A stretch of 64,000 nucleotides of DNA, from positions 4,406,501-4,470,500 of the forward strand of contig NC_009675.1 in assembly GCF_000017505.1 (NCBI RefSeq), in the 5' to 3' direction. The position numbers and the translations under genes are program-made. The stretch is from Anaeromyxobacter sp. Fw109-5 (GTDB taxonomy: Bacteria > Myxococcota > Myxococcia > Myxococcales > Anaeromyxobacteraceae). Below, piece by piece: positions 47,154 to 54,645 of the stretch. The notes below the pieces were generated by a model. It was not told where the DNA came from. It worked only from the letters and a program-made list of their open reading frames with translations, and did not search any database. The first letter of the stretch is position 1, and every line of letters begins with the position of its first letter.

Positions 47154-47585
47154 ATGGGTTTCCTGAGCAGCGTCTTCGGAGAGAAGAAGGACACGCATCC
47201 CGCGCTCGACCGCGACAGCGTCGCGGGGCGCCGCATCGCGCAGCGGCAGCTCGAGCTCGAGTCGTTCGTCCGCAAGGTGAAGGACCGGATCGAGCTCGTC
47301 CCGGCACAAGACGCCACCTACGTCTTCATCGGCAAGCCGCCTGGCAGCTTCGGCGTGGCCTGGCTCGCCGACGGCCGCGAGCAGAGCATGAAGACGCTCA
47401 TGCAGGAGCGCGGACTCTCCGCGGCCAACGTCCAGATCCTGTCGGACCAGCTCCGCGACGTGTACAGCGCGCACATGAACGAGGAGCGCTACCAGGCGGA
47501 CATCGCCGGGAAGAGCGTCCTCGTGACGCCATCGGACGCGCTCGCGGCGGACGTGCGCCGGATCGTCGACGCCGTCGCGAAGTGA
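47154..47585 (+). CDS. 143-residue soluble protein, unknown function
   Basis: The protein begins MGFLSSVFGEKKDTHPALDR; residues about 20-55 are a charged helix (IAQRQLELESFVRKVKDRIE). The middle is a small alpha/beta region (ATYVFIGKPPGSFGVAWLAD, then REQSMKTLMQERGLSAANVQ) and the C-terminus a helix (DALAADVRRIVDAVAK). No signal peptide, membrane segment or known motif is seen. AGGAGG 6 nt before the ATG makes the start secure. Direct repeats TGACACA-TC-TGACACA at about 47075-47090 lie upstream and could be an operator. A strong hairpin follows. Not recognised. Confidence 0.72.
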   Translation: MGFLSSVFGEKKDTHPALDRDSVAGRRIAQRQLELESFVRKVKDRIELVPAQDATYVFIGKPPGSFGVAWLADGREQSMKTLMQERGLSAANVQILSDQLRDVYSAHMNEERYQADIAGKSVLVTPSDALAADVRRIVDAVAK

Positions 47586-47605
47586 GCGCCCGCTCGGCGT
47601 GAGCG

Positions 47606-47640
47606 TGCGCCGGTCCGGCCCGCTGGGCCGGGCCGGCGCA
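47606..47640. terminator. Bidirectional hairpin between convergent genes
   Basis: 16-bp stem (47606-47621 with 47625-47640, one G-T pair) and GCT loop, between the gene ending at 47585 and the BON gene ending at 47651. Confidence 0.75.
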
Positions 47641-47650
47641 GCTCCGTCGC

Positions 47651-48283
47651 TCAGTGGATCCCCCTCCCCTCCTCGAGCTCCCTGCGCGAGACGCGGAGGT
47701 GGTTCTCCACGTCGTCCACGCCGAGCACGTCCTCGCACGCATCCTCGATGCGCCGCTTGTCGCGGCGCTCCGCGACGGTGCCGGTCAGCGTGACCTTCCC
47801 TTGCTCGACCCTGATCTCGACGTCGGCGGCGTCGATGCCGCTCCACATCAGCCGCTCGACGATGTCGTCGAGGATCCGCTCGTCCGAGCGGCGATAGCCC
47901 TTCGGCCCACGGCGGTGCCGCGGCTCCCCCGCTCGCTCCATCCGCTCGCGCTCCGGGGCGCGGCCCCACCGCGGGTGCGACTCGTGCTCCGGCCTCCCTG
48001 CGTACAGGCCGTACGCCGTGCCGAACAGCCCGCGCCCGTAGCCGGAGCCTCCCTCGGATCCTCGCACGCCGCCCGGCCAGCCGAGATCGCCGCCTTCCAT
48101 CACCTCGCGCCGCTCCTCGGACGCCGGTCGCTCGCGAGCGCCCGTCGGATCCCCCCACACGCGCCGGTACCGCTCGTCCTCCAGGTACCGCTCGTCCTCC
48201 AGGCGCCACCCCTCGCGCCCGCTCCTCCACCCGCGCTCACGACCCTCGCCCCACCCCTCGTCCTCTCTCCCGTACCGTCCCAT
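47651..48283 (-). CDS. BON-domain protein with long charged N-terminal region
   Basis: The 210-residue protein has a Gly/Arg/Glu-rich, probably disordered N-terminal 125 residues (repeated WRLEDERYLEDERYRRVWG) and one BON domain at about 133-200 (SDERILDDIVERLMWSGIDA, VEIRVEQGKVTLTGTV, DVLGVDDVENHLRV). BON domains bind phospholipid or other envelope partners; here no signal peptide is visible, so location is uncertain. GAGGAGGGG upstream fixes ATG 48283; an ATG at 48307 adds 8 residues. Similar BON proteins with charged tails are common as stress or envelope proteins. Confidence 0.82.
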   Translation of the reverse strand: MGRYGREDEGWGEGRERGWRSGREGWRLEDERYLEDERYRRVWGDPTGARERPASEERREVMEGGDLGWPGGVRGSEGGSGYGRGLFGTAYGLYAGRPEHESHPRWGRAPERERMERAGEPRHRRGPKGYRRSDERILDDIVERLMWSGIDAADVEIRVEQGKVTLTGTVAERRDKRRIEDACEDVLGVDDVENHLRVSRRELEEGRGIH

Positions 48284-48380
48284 CGCCCCTCCTCGCGGTT
48301 CATCCAAAGATTCGTCCCGGGCGGGCGCGAGGGGAAGCGGGCCGGGGAGGAGGCGGAGCAGGGGGCGGACGCGCGTTCGC

Positions 48381-48983
48381 TCAGCGGAGCTCGCGCAGAC
48401 GCCGCGCGCCGACGACGCTGCGCAGCACGAGGAACAGCTCCGCCGCGGCGATGGCGTCGGAGAGCGCGTCGTGGGCCTGGTAGTCGGGGAGGCCGTACTC
48501 GCGGCGCGCGCGAGTGAGGTTCAGGACCGGCAGCACCGGGGGGAGGTGCGGATCCTTGAAGGGGGAGCGGCGCTTCGCGCGGATGAGGAGGTCCACCGTG
48601 TCCACGACGCGCGGGGCCGGCCAGCGCATCCCGCACCGGCGATAAGCGTCCTTCAGGAACGCCACGTCGAGGGCGCGGTGGTGGACGAGCAGCACGCCTT
48701 CGCGGAGCCGTCGATCGACCTCGCGGAGCACCTCCCCGATGGCGGGCGCCTCGCGCAGCTCGCCCGCCACGAGCTGGTGCGCGCGCACCGAGTCCGGATC
48801 GATGATGCGTCCGGGCGGGGGGCGCACGAGCGAGTAGTAGGCTTCGCCGAGGCGCAGCGTCCCGTGGCGGATGGGGAGCATGCCGATCGCGATGATCGGA
48901 TCGCGACGCGCGTCGAGCCCGCCGGTCTCGAGATCGAGCGCCCAGTAGACGACGGAGTCCCAGGCCGGCGAGGAGAAGAGCAC
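48381..48983 (-). CDS. DEDDh 3'-5' exonuclease (DNA polymerase III epsilon-like)
   Basis: A 200-residue exonuclease domain alone. Exo I is YWALDLETGGLDARRDPI (DxE), Exo II lies in LVHHRALDVAFLKDAYRR (with Asp), and Exo III epsilon is YQAHDALSDAIAAAEL (HxxxxD), so all four acidic residues and the His are present. The start codon is GTG 48983 with TAGGAT 7 nt before it. It is the last gene of a minus-strand operon after three DUF294 proteins (46-bp gap). This exonuclease-plus-DUF294 pairing is commonly found beside acetate-type SSS symporters, present 10 kb away here. Confidence 0.9.
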   Translation of the reverse strand: MLFSSPAWDSVVYWALDLETGGLDARRDPIIAIGMLPIRHGTLRLGEAYYSLVRPPPGRIIDPDSVRAHQLVAGELREAPAIGEVLREVDRRLREGVLLVHHRALDVAFLKDAYRRCGMRWPAPRVVDTVDLLIRAKRRSPFKDPHLPPVLPVLNLTRARREYGLPDYQAHDALSDAIAAAELFLVLRSVVGARRLRELR

Positions 48984-48990
48984 GCTGACA

Positions 48991-48996
48991 ATCCTA
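48991..48996 (-). promoter_or_regulatory. TAGGAT -10-like box, 7 nt before the exonuclease GTG
   Basis: TANNNT in the 45-bp gap after the upstream DUF294 gene. It could give an internal leaderless transcript for the exonuclease. Confidence 0.35.
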
Positions 48997-49028
48997 CCGG
49001 CGTCGCGCCCGGTCGGGCTCGTGGCCCA

Positions 49029-50867
49029 TCAGAATTCCGTCTTGAAGTGGAACGCCCCCGCGTCCTGCCAGCTCTTCACGGCCCGGAGCGCGTCCTTGAG
49101 GCGGGTGCGCTCGAGCGGCGTGAGCTCGGCGAGCGCGACCTGGTTCGTCACCGGGTCGCCCGCGGCGATGCGGCGGAGCTGCAGCCGGAGGCGCAGGCCG
49201 ATGAGGTAGCGGTAGGCCTCCGCGACCCGCGTGGCGACCTCCTCGTCCACCTTGCCGGCGCGCTGGGCGCCGTCGATCCGCTCCAGCGTCCCGCGCGCGC
49301 GCAAGCCGGCCTCGAGGCCGTAGCAGCGCGCGAGGAAGACGATGGGCGAGATCCCGTGGGCCTTCAGGTCCACCACGGACGAGGTGCCCTTGAGCCGGAG
49401 CAGCAGGAGCGGCGGGGGGCGGAAGTCGAGCGCGGCCTTGGCGAGGAAGCGCAGGAAGACGGGGCGCCCCGCCGCCTCCGTGAGCGCCGCGTCGAGGGGG
49501 TCGAGCCCGAGCGTGCCGGCCACCCGGCGGAAGTCGAAGAAGATGGACGCCTCCAGCAGCGCCTGGGGCGCCGGGGCGTCGATCCAGCCGCGGAAGCGGC
49601 GCGTCCACTCGGAGAGCGGCCCGTGCCAGCGCTTCGCCATGTAGCCGCCGGGGCACTCCGGGAACCCGGCGGCGACGAGATCCTCGTTCACGCGCGCGGC
49701 GAGCGCCGCGTACCACTCGCGAGCGGCCTCCCCCTCGTCGGCGTACACGAGCGCGTTGTCCTGGTCGGTGAGCAGGGTCTGCTCCATCCGCCCCTCCGAC
49801 CCGAACGCGATCCAGGCCCACGGCGCGGGGGCGGCCCCCAGGTCCGCCTCGGCCCAGCGGAGGATGCGGTGCACGAGCGCGTCGTTGAGGCGCGCCACGA
49901 ACCCGGAGATGGTGGACGCCTCGAGGCCGCCGGCCAGGAGGACGGCGGTCATCTCCGCGACCTTGCGGGCGTAGCCGGGGAGGCTCTCGCGCGAGGGGAG
50001 CCGCTCGACGCTCCGGAGCACCGCGACCGGGCCGGACGCGCTGTGCTTCAGGAGGTCTCCCGCCGTCACCACGCCGACGATCTCGTCCCCGCGCACCACC
50101 GGGAGGTGGTGCACGCCGGCGTCGAGCAGCGTGCGCCAGGCCTCGTAGATGGGGGTGCCCACCGTGACGGTGCGCAGCGGACGCGAGACGATGCGCGTGA
50201 GCGACGTCTCGGGCCCGAGATCGTCGGCGAGCACGCGGTTGCGGAAGTCGCGATCCGTCACGATGCCGGCCGGCGCGCCGCGCACCAGCACCGACGAGAT
50301 CGACGCCTCGCGCATGATCCGCGCGGCGTCCCGCACGGTGGACGTCTCCTCCACCCAGACCGGCGGGCGCTTCACGAGCTGCTCCACCGCCCCCGAGACG
50401 TCCGCGCGGAAGGTCGCGACCGGCGACTGCTCCAGGCTCGCCCGCAGCCGCTCCGCGAGCCCGGCGGCGAAGTGGCCCGCGAAGCTGGCGTCGCCGAGCA
50501 GCGCGCGGAAGGCGGCGCCGGGCAGCCGGTACGCCACGAGGTCCTCCTCCACGACCACGTCCAGCGTCGCCTCGCCCGAGACGAGCGAGGTGTAGCCGAA
50601 CGTCTCGCCCTCCTCGAGGAGCTGGAGCGTCTGGCCGTCGCGCTCCAGCCGCACGGCGCCCTTGCGGATGACCCACAGGTGCTCGAGGGGCGCTCCGCCG
50701 ACGCGGACGAGCTGCTTCCCGGCCGGCTCGAACACGACCTCGACGTCCCGCACCGCCTCGTCGAAGAGCTCGCGGCGGAGCGTCGCGAAGGGCGCGGTCG
50801 CGCGGAGGTACGCCACCGGATCCACGGTCGTCGTCGGTTCGGCCACGGGGACCTCGCTCGGAATCAC
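49029..50867 (-). CDS. cNMP-binding / CBS / DUF294 nucleotidyltransferase-like protein (copy A)
   Basis: A 612-residue three-module protein. A cyclic-nucleotide-binding-like domain (about 20-135; GAVRLERDGQTLQLLEEGET, FGYTSLVSGEATLDVVV) is followed by a CBS pair (about 160-285; ISSVLVRGAPAGIVTDRDFR, HHLPVVRGDEIVGVVTAGDL). A DUF294 nucleotidyltransferase-like domain (about 300-450) has FGSEGRMEQTLLTDQDNALV, with the GSxxR and DxD residues. A DUF294 C-terminal domain follows (about 460-605). The architecture is that of GlnD-like signal-dependent nucleotidyltransferases, but the target is unknown. GTG 50867 is the longest start. Third gene of the operon. Confidence 0.9.
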   Translation of the reverse strand: MIPSEVPVAEPTTTVDPVAYLRATAPFATLRRELFDEAVRDVEVVFEPAGKQLVRVGGAPLEHLWVIRKGAVRLERDGQTLQLLEEGETFGYTSLVSGEATLDVVVEEDLVAYRLPGAAFRALLGDASFAGHFAAGLAERLRASLEQSPVATFRADVSGAVEQLVKRPPVWVEETSTVRDAARIMREASISSVLVRGAPAGIVTDRDFRNRVLADDLGPETSLTRIVSRPLRTVTVGTPIYEAWRTLLDAGVHHLPVVRGDEIVGVVTAGDLLKHSASGPVAVLRSVERLPSRESLPGYARKVAEMTAVLLAGGLEASTISGFVARLNDALVHRILRWAEADLGAAPAPWAWIAFGSEGRMEQTLLTDQDNALVYADEGEAAREWYAALAARVNEDLVAAGFPECPGGYMAKRWHGPLSEWTRRFRGWIDAPAPQALLEASIFFDFRRVAGTLGLDPLDAALTEAAGRPVFLRFLAKAALDFRPPPLLLLRLKGTSSVVDLKAHGISPIVFLARCYGLEAGLRARGTLERIDGAQRAGKVDEEVATRVAEAYRYLIGLRLRLQLRRIAAGDPVTNQVALAELTPLERTRLKDALRAVKSWQDAGAFHFKTEF

Positions 50868-50912
50868 TCCGGACCTGGCGACGGCGGCGCCCGGGCGGCG
50901 CGCCGCCTCCGC

Positions 50913-52709
50913 TCAGACCAGGTCCGTCTGGTAGTGGTACGTCGCCTTCTCCTGCCATCGTCGGATGGCGCGGAACGAGTCCTTCACCCGGGTGCGCTCC
51001 GCGCCGGAGAGCTCGTCCAGGCGCACGATGTCGAGGAGCGGCCGGTGCTCGGAGAACGCGCGGAGCTGCAGGCGCAGGCGCAGATCCAGCAGGAACCGGT
51101 AGGCCTCGGACACGGAGGCGTGGAGGGCCTCCGCCATGAGGCCGGCCGCGCGCGCCGCCTCGAGCCGCTCGAGGGTGCCGCGGGCGGTGCTCCCCACCTC
51201 GACCGCGTAGCACCGCGCGAGCATGACCACCGGCGCGATCCCGTGCTGCTTCAGGTCGACCTCGGCGCCGCCGCGCAGGCGCAGGACCATCCCGGGCGGC
51301 GGCGTGAAGCGCAGCGCCTCCCGCGCCAGCGACCGGGCGAGGTGACGGGTGCGGGCGCCGCGGGCGAGCGCGGTCTCGAGGGGCGCGACGTCGAGGGGAC
51401 CAGCCGCGCGGCGCAGGTCGTAGAGGATCGCGGCGGCGGCCGGGCGGTGCTCCACGCACGCGTCGATCTCCTCCTTCCACCAGGAGATCGTCCCGTTCCA
51501 CCGCCGCGCCATGCGGCCCCCGGGGCAGGCCGGGAACCCCGCCGCGACGAGGTCGGCGTTGAGGTGCTCGGCGAACGCGTGGAACCACGCGCGGTGCGGC
51601 GCGCCGGCGTCCTCGTAGACGAGGGCGTTGTCCTGGTCGGTGAGCAGCGTCTGCTCCATCCGGCCCTCCGAGCCGAGCGCGACCCACGCCCAGGCGCCGG
51701 GCGCTGGCCCGAGGTCCGCCTCGGCCCACCGGACCAGCCGGGCGAGCAGCGTGTCGTTCAGCCGCGCGACGAGCCCGCCGATCCGCGGCGCGTCGACGCC
51801 GCCCGCCACGAGCGCCGCGGCCATCTCGGCGACGCGAGCGGCGTAACCGCGGAGGCTGTCGCGCCCGGCGAGCCGCTCGACGGCGCGGAGGACGGCGACC
51901 GGCCCCTGGGCCGAGCAGCGCAGGAGGTCGCCCGAGGTGATCACCCCCGCGATCTCGCCGTCGGTCACCACCGGCAGGTGGTGGATGCGCGCGTCGAGGA
52001 GCGCCGTCCAGGCGGCGTGAAGCGGCGCCTCCGAGGGGACGAGCTGCAGGGGCCGCGTGAAGACCTCCGTCACGGGCGTCGCCGGCGGGAGGCCGTCCGC
52101 GAGCACGCGGTTGCGGAAGTCGCGGTCGGTGACGATCCCGGGCGGATCCGTGCGCACCAGCACCGAGGAGATGCGGTGCTCCCGCATCACCCGCGCCGCG
52201 TGCGCCACGGTGGCGTCGCGCTCGACCCAGACCGCCGGCCGCACCACGAGCCGCCCGACCTCGATCGAGAGATCCGGCTGGCCCGAGAACGCGGGCGCGT
52301 GCGCCAGGCTCGACTTGAGCCGGTCGGCGAGCCCGACGGCGAAGTGCCCGGCGAACGGGGCGTACCCGAGCAGCCTGCGGAAGTCGGCGCCCGGCAGCCG
52401 GTACGCGAGGAGATCCTCGTCGACGATCACGTCGAGCGTCGCGCGCCCGCTGATGAGCGAGGTGTAGCCGAAGCACTCGCCCTCCTCGAGGACCTGCAGC
52501 GTCTGGCCGTCGCGCTCGAGGCGCACCGCCCCTTTTCGTACGACGTACAGGTAGTCGAGGGGACGCCCTCCCGCCGACGTGAGGCGCGTACCCACCGGAT
52601 AGAAGCCGACCTCCAGGTTGCGCGTCGCCGCGGCGAACTCCGCCGCCGGCAGCGCCTGGAACGGGGGGATCGATCGCAGGTAGGCGATCGGGTCGATCGC
52701 GACGGCCAT
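50913..52709 (-). CDS. cNMP-binding / CBS / DUF294 nucleotidyltransferase-like protein (copy B)
   Basis: This 598-residue paralogue of the next gene has the same order of domains: cNMP-like (about 10-125, FGYTSLISGRATLDVIVDED), CBS pair (about 150-275, ISSVLVRTDPPGIVTDRDFR and HHLPVVTDGEIAGVITSGDL), DUF294 (about 300-440, LGSEGRMEQTLLTDQDNALV) and DUF294_C (about 450-595). Catalytic-type residues are retained, so both copies may be active. Divergence is spread over the whole length, indicating an old duplication. TAAGCT lies 9 nt before ATG 52709. Gaps to neighbours are 51 and 45 bp, so C, B, A and the exonuclease are one operon. Confidence 0.9.
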   Translation of the reverse strand: MAVAIDPIAYLRSIPPFQALPAAEFAAATRNLEVGFYPVGTRLTSAGGRPLDYLYVVRKGAVRLERDGQTLQVLEEGECFGYTSLISGRATLDVIVDEDLLAYRLPGADFRRLLGYAPFAGHFAVGLADRLKSSLAHAPAFSGQPDLSIEVGRLVVRPAVWVERDATVAHAARVMREHRISSVLVRTDPPGIVTDRDFRNRVLADGLPPATPVTEVFTRPLQLVPSEAPLHAAWTALLDARIHHLPVVTDGEIAGVITSGDLLRCSAQGPVAVLRAVERLAGRDSLRGYAARVAEMAAALVAGGVDAPRIGGLVARLNDTLLARLVRWAEADLGPAPGAWAWVALGSEGRMEQTLLTDQDNALVYEDAGAPHRAWFHAFAEHLNADLVAAGFPACPGGRMARRWNGTISWWKEEIDACVEHRPAAAAILYDLRRAAGPLDVAPLETALARGARTRHLARSLAREALRFTPPPGMVLRLRGGAEVDLKQHGIAPVVMLARCYAVEVGSTARGTLERLEAARAAGLMAEALHASVSEAYRFLLDLRLRLQLRAFSEHRPLLDIVRLDELSGAERTRVKDSFRAIRRWQEKATYHYQTDLV

Positions 52710-52760
52710 CCGCGGAGGAGCTTAGCACGCGCCCCCGCGGCGCCCTCCGCCCCGGAGCGG

Positions 52761-53762
52761 TCAGCCGAGGGTCTGGTAGTGGTACGCCGCGCGGGCCTGC
52801 CAGCGCTTCACCACGCGGAAAGCGCGCAGCAGCCCGGCGCGCTCCGGCGGGGCGAGCGCGTCGAGCCGCACCCGGTTGGCCGGCGGCTCCCCGGCCTCGA
52901 GCGCCCGGACCTGCGCCCGCAGCTGCAGCCCCAGCAGGAACCGGTACGCCTCCCCGATCTCGGCGTGCGCGTCGGCCGAGAGCACCCCCGCGCGCCGGGC
53001 CGCCTCCAGGCGCGCGAGGGTCGTGCCGGAGGTCGCGCCCGCCTCCAGGCCGTGGCAGCGCGCGAGGAAGACGAGCGGCGAGAGGCCGTGCCGCTTCAGA
53101 TCGACCTCGGCGCCGCGCCGGAGCGACAGGACGAGCGGCGAGGGCGGGCTGAGCTCGAGCGCCTCGATCGCCAGGAAGTGGAGCAGGCGCGACGCGCCGG
53201 CGCCGCGGGCCAGCTCGGCGTCGATCGCGGCGAGGGGGAGCCGCCCGGCGAGGCGGCGGCGGTCGAGCAGGATCTCCGCGTCGTGCGCGTCCGGCTTGTC
53301 CACGCAGGTGGCCGCGCGCCGGACGAACCGCGAGAGCGGCCCGTGGTCGTGCTTCGCCATGTGGCCGCCGGGGCACTCCGGGAACCCCGCCGTCACCAGC
53401 GCCTCGTTCACCCTCTCCGCGAGCGCCGCGTACCACGCCCGGGACGCGTCCCCCTCATCGGCGTACACGAGCGCGTTGTCCTGGTCCGTGAGGAGCGTCT
53501 GCTCCATCCGGCCCTGCGATCCCCAGGCGATCCACGCGAACGGCGCGGGCGGTGGGCCGAGCTCCGCCGTCCCCCAGGTCACGAGCCGGCGCAGGAGCGC
53601 GTCGTTCACTCGCGCGACGACGCGGGCCACCTCCGGCCCGTCGACGCCGCGGCGGAGCAGCGCCGAGACGATCCGCGCGACGCTCCGCGGATGGCCGGCC
53701 AGCCCGGCCCGGGAGCGGAGCCGCGCCGGGCGCAGGCAGGCCGCCGCGTCCGTGAACGCCAT
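52761..53762 (-). CDS. DUF294 protein lacking the cNMP and CBS modules (copy C)
   Basis: The 333-residue first gene of the operon keeps only the catalytic-type half: WGSQGRMEQTLLTDQDNALV at about residue 83 and the DUF294_C domain (VDLKRHGLSPLVFLARCHGL, then YRFLLGLQLRAQVRAL). The first ~30 residues (MAFTDAAACLRPARLRSRAG) do not match the regulatory modules of copies A and B. It could be a natural catalytic-only form or a duplicate with a deleted N-terminus. Position 1 in the operon and TATTCT 6 nt before the ATG argue that it is expressed as is. Confidence 0.85.
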   Translation of the reverse strand: MAFTDAAACLRPARLRSRAGLAGHPRSVARIVSALLRRGVDGPEVARVVARVNDALLRRLVTWGTAELGPPPAPFAWIAWGSQGRMEQTLLTDQDNALVYADEGDASRAWYAALAERVNEALVTAGFPECPGGHMAKHDHGPLSRFVRRAATCVDKPDAHDAEILLDRRRLAGRLPLAAIDAELARGAGASRLLHFLAIEALELSPPSPLVLSLRRGAEVDLKRHGLSPLVFLARCHGLEAGATSGTTLARLEAARRAGVLSADAHAEIGEAYRFLLGLQLRAQVRALEAGEPPANRVRLDALAPPERAGLLRAFRVVKRWQARAAYHYQTLG

Positions 53763-53768
53763 GACTCC

Positions 53769-53774
53769 AGAATA
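53769..53774 (-). promoter_or_regulatory. TATTCT -10-like box, 6 nt before DUF294 copy C
   Basis: TANNNT, then GGAGTC, then ATG. It heads the DUF294-exonuclease operon; candidate leaderless promoter, although GGAG could also act as a very close Shine-Dalgarno. Confidence 0.45.
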
Positions 53775-53820
53775 CGCGCGCGGTCGCTCGCCGTCGTGCC
53801 TACCCCCGGGCCGGTCGGGC

Positions 53821-53826
53821 TACAAT
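53821..53826 (+). promoter_or_regulatory. TACAAT -10-like box, 6 nt before the membrane protein gene
   Basis: TANNNT, then GCGCGC, then ATG 53833. Candidate leaderless promoter, divergent from the one at 53769. Confidence 0.5.
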
Positions 53827-53832
53827 GCGCGC

Positions 53833-54312
53833 ATGCGAACGAATCGGGTGCGCGTGGGGCTCTACGGGCTCGCCTTCCACGCGGTGGTGGTCGCGGCCTA
53901 CCTGGGCGTGGCGCGCTCCAATCGTGCTCCCATCGACGCCCGATTCTGGACGGTCGGCGCGCTTTCCCTCTTCGCCGCCTCATTCATCGTGTATGCCCTG
54001 CTCGTCGCGCCCTACGTCGCGCGCCGGGTTCAGAAGCGCGGCGTCGCGTTCCTCGACGCCGCCATCGGCATGGCGGCCGAGCCCGCGGTCGCGATCCTCG
54101 CCACCTTGCTCTACTCGGTGGTCTCTGCCGGGCCGGCGCTCCGCGAGGGGGCGGGCGCGTTCGCCGGAGCGCTCGGCGGCCTCACCTACGTCGGGCTCCT
54201 CTGGCTGGCGGCGAACTTCGCGACCCAGATCCTGGTCCTCGGAAACGCGGCGGGGTTCATCGGGTTCATCCTGCTGAAGCTCCTCGCCGCCCGCGCCGCG
54301 CGCACCGCGTAG
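53833..54312 (+). CDS. Four-helix membrane protein, unknown function
   Basis: The 159-residue protein has four predicted helices: VGLYGLAFHAVVVAAYLGVA, FWTVGALSLFAASFIVYALL, VAILATLLYSVVSAGPAL and GGLTYVGLLWLAANFATQIL running into GFIGFILLKLLAA. The loop RRVQKRGVAFLDAAIGMAAE is conserved-looking but not a known motif. The start ATG 53833 has no Shine-Dalgarno; the TACAAT box is 6 nt upstream. It lies between the DUF294 operon (divergent) and the nhaA module. No function can be assigned. Confidence 0.7.
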   Translation: MRTNRVRVGLYGLAFHAVVVAAYLGVARSNRAPIDARFWTVGALSLFAASFIVYALLVAPYVARRVQKRGVAFLDAAIGMAAEPAVAILATLLYSVVSAGPALREGAGAFAGALGGLTYVGLLWLAANFATQILVLGNAAGFIGFILLKLLAARAARTA

Positions 54313-54416
54313 CGCGCGCCGCCCGCGAGAGCGGGGGATGACCCGCGCGGGCTCGGCGCCGGTGCGCCCAAGCAGTCGCCGCCGTGAGCCGCGCTTCCCC
54401 GTCTCGCGCGGTCTCG

Positions 54417-54445
54417 TTGACACGGTCGACGGGTGGCCGTAACTG
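54417..54445 (+). promoter_or_regulatory. Promoter of the nhaA leader RNA
   Basis: TTGACA (54417-54422), 17-bp spacer, TAACTG (54440-54445). Identical boxes and spacing recur at 56131-56159. Predicted start about 54451, right at the first base of the conserved leader. Confidence 0.8.
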
Positions 54446-54449
54446 AAGC

Positions 54450-54590
54450 ACGGGTGCGGCGCCGGCCGGAAGCCGGCGCCGCAGGCATCCGGAGCAGTCG
54501 GGCCGCTGCTTCACGGTCGGATGGGTCCCGTCGGCGACTCGCCGCTCGTGAGACGGCAGTCGTCCTCCGTCTCCTCGAGGAGCGAGTCGC
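54450..54590 (+). ncRNA. Structured nhaA leader, candidate nhaA-I / Li+ riboswitch (copy 1)
   Basis: ACGGGTGCGGCGC, a variable hairpin (GCCGGC around GGAA), GCAGGCATCC, then GGAGCAG and CTGCTTC forming a 7-bp stem around TCGGGCCG, then ACGGTCGG (to about 54520). A second copy with the same conserved blocks but a different variable hairpin lies at 56165-56245: covariation-like evidence for RNA. It is followed by a long hairpin (54534-54542 with 54582-54590, inner stem 54550-54556 with 54567-54573) that could be the expression platform. Position before nhaA fits the nhaA-I motif, reported to sense Li+. The motif match is from memory. Confidence 0.75.
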
Positions 54591-54645
54591 TCGACGCGAT
54601 CGTCTTCGTGACGCCGCTCGCGGCTCACGCAACGGAGGCACGAGG

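Noticed and set aside
48471-54341. 1956-residue plus-strand ORF and a 1480-residue minus-strand ORF (48994-53436)
   Set aside because: Both are shadow frames of the three DUF294 genes; high GC removes stops. Composition is Arg/Glu/Val filler with no domain.
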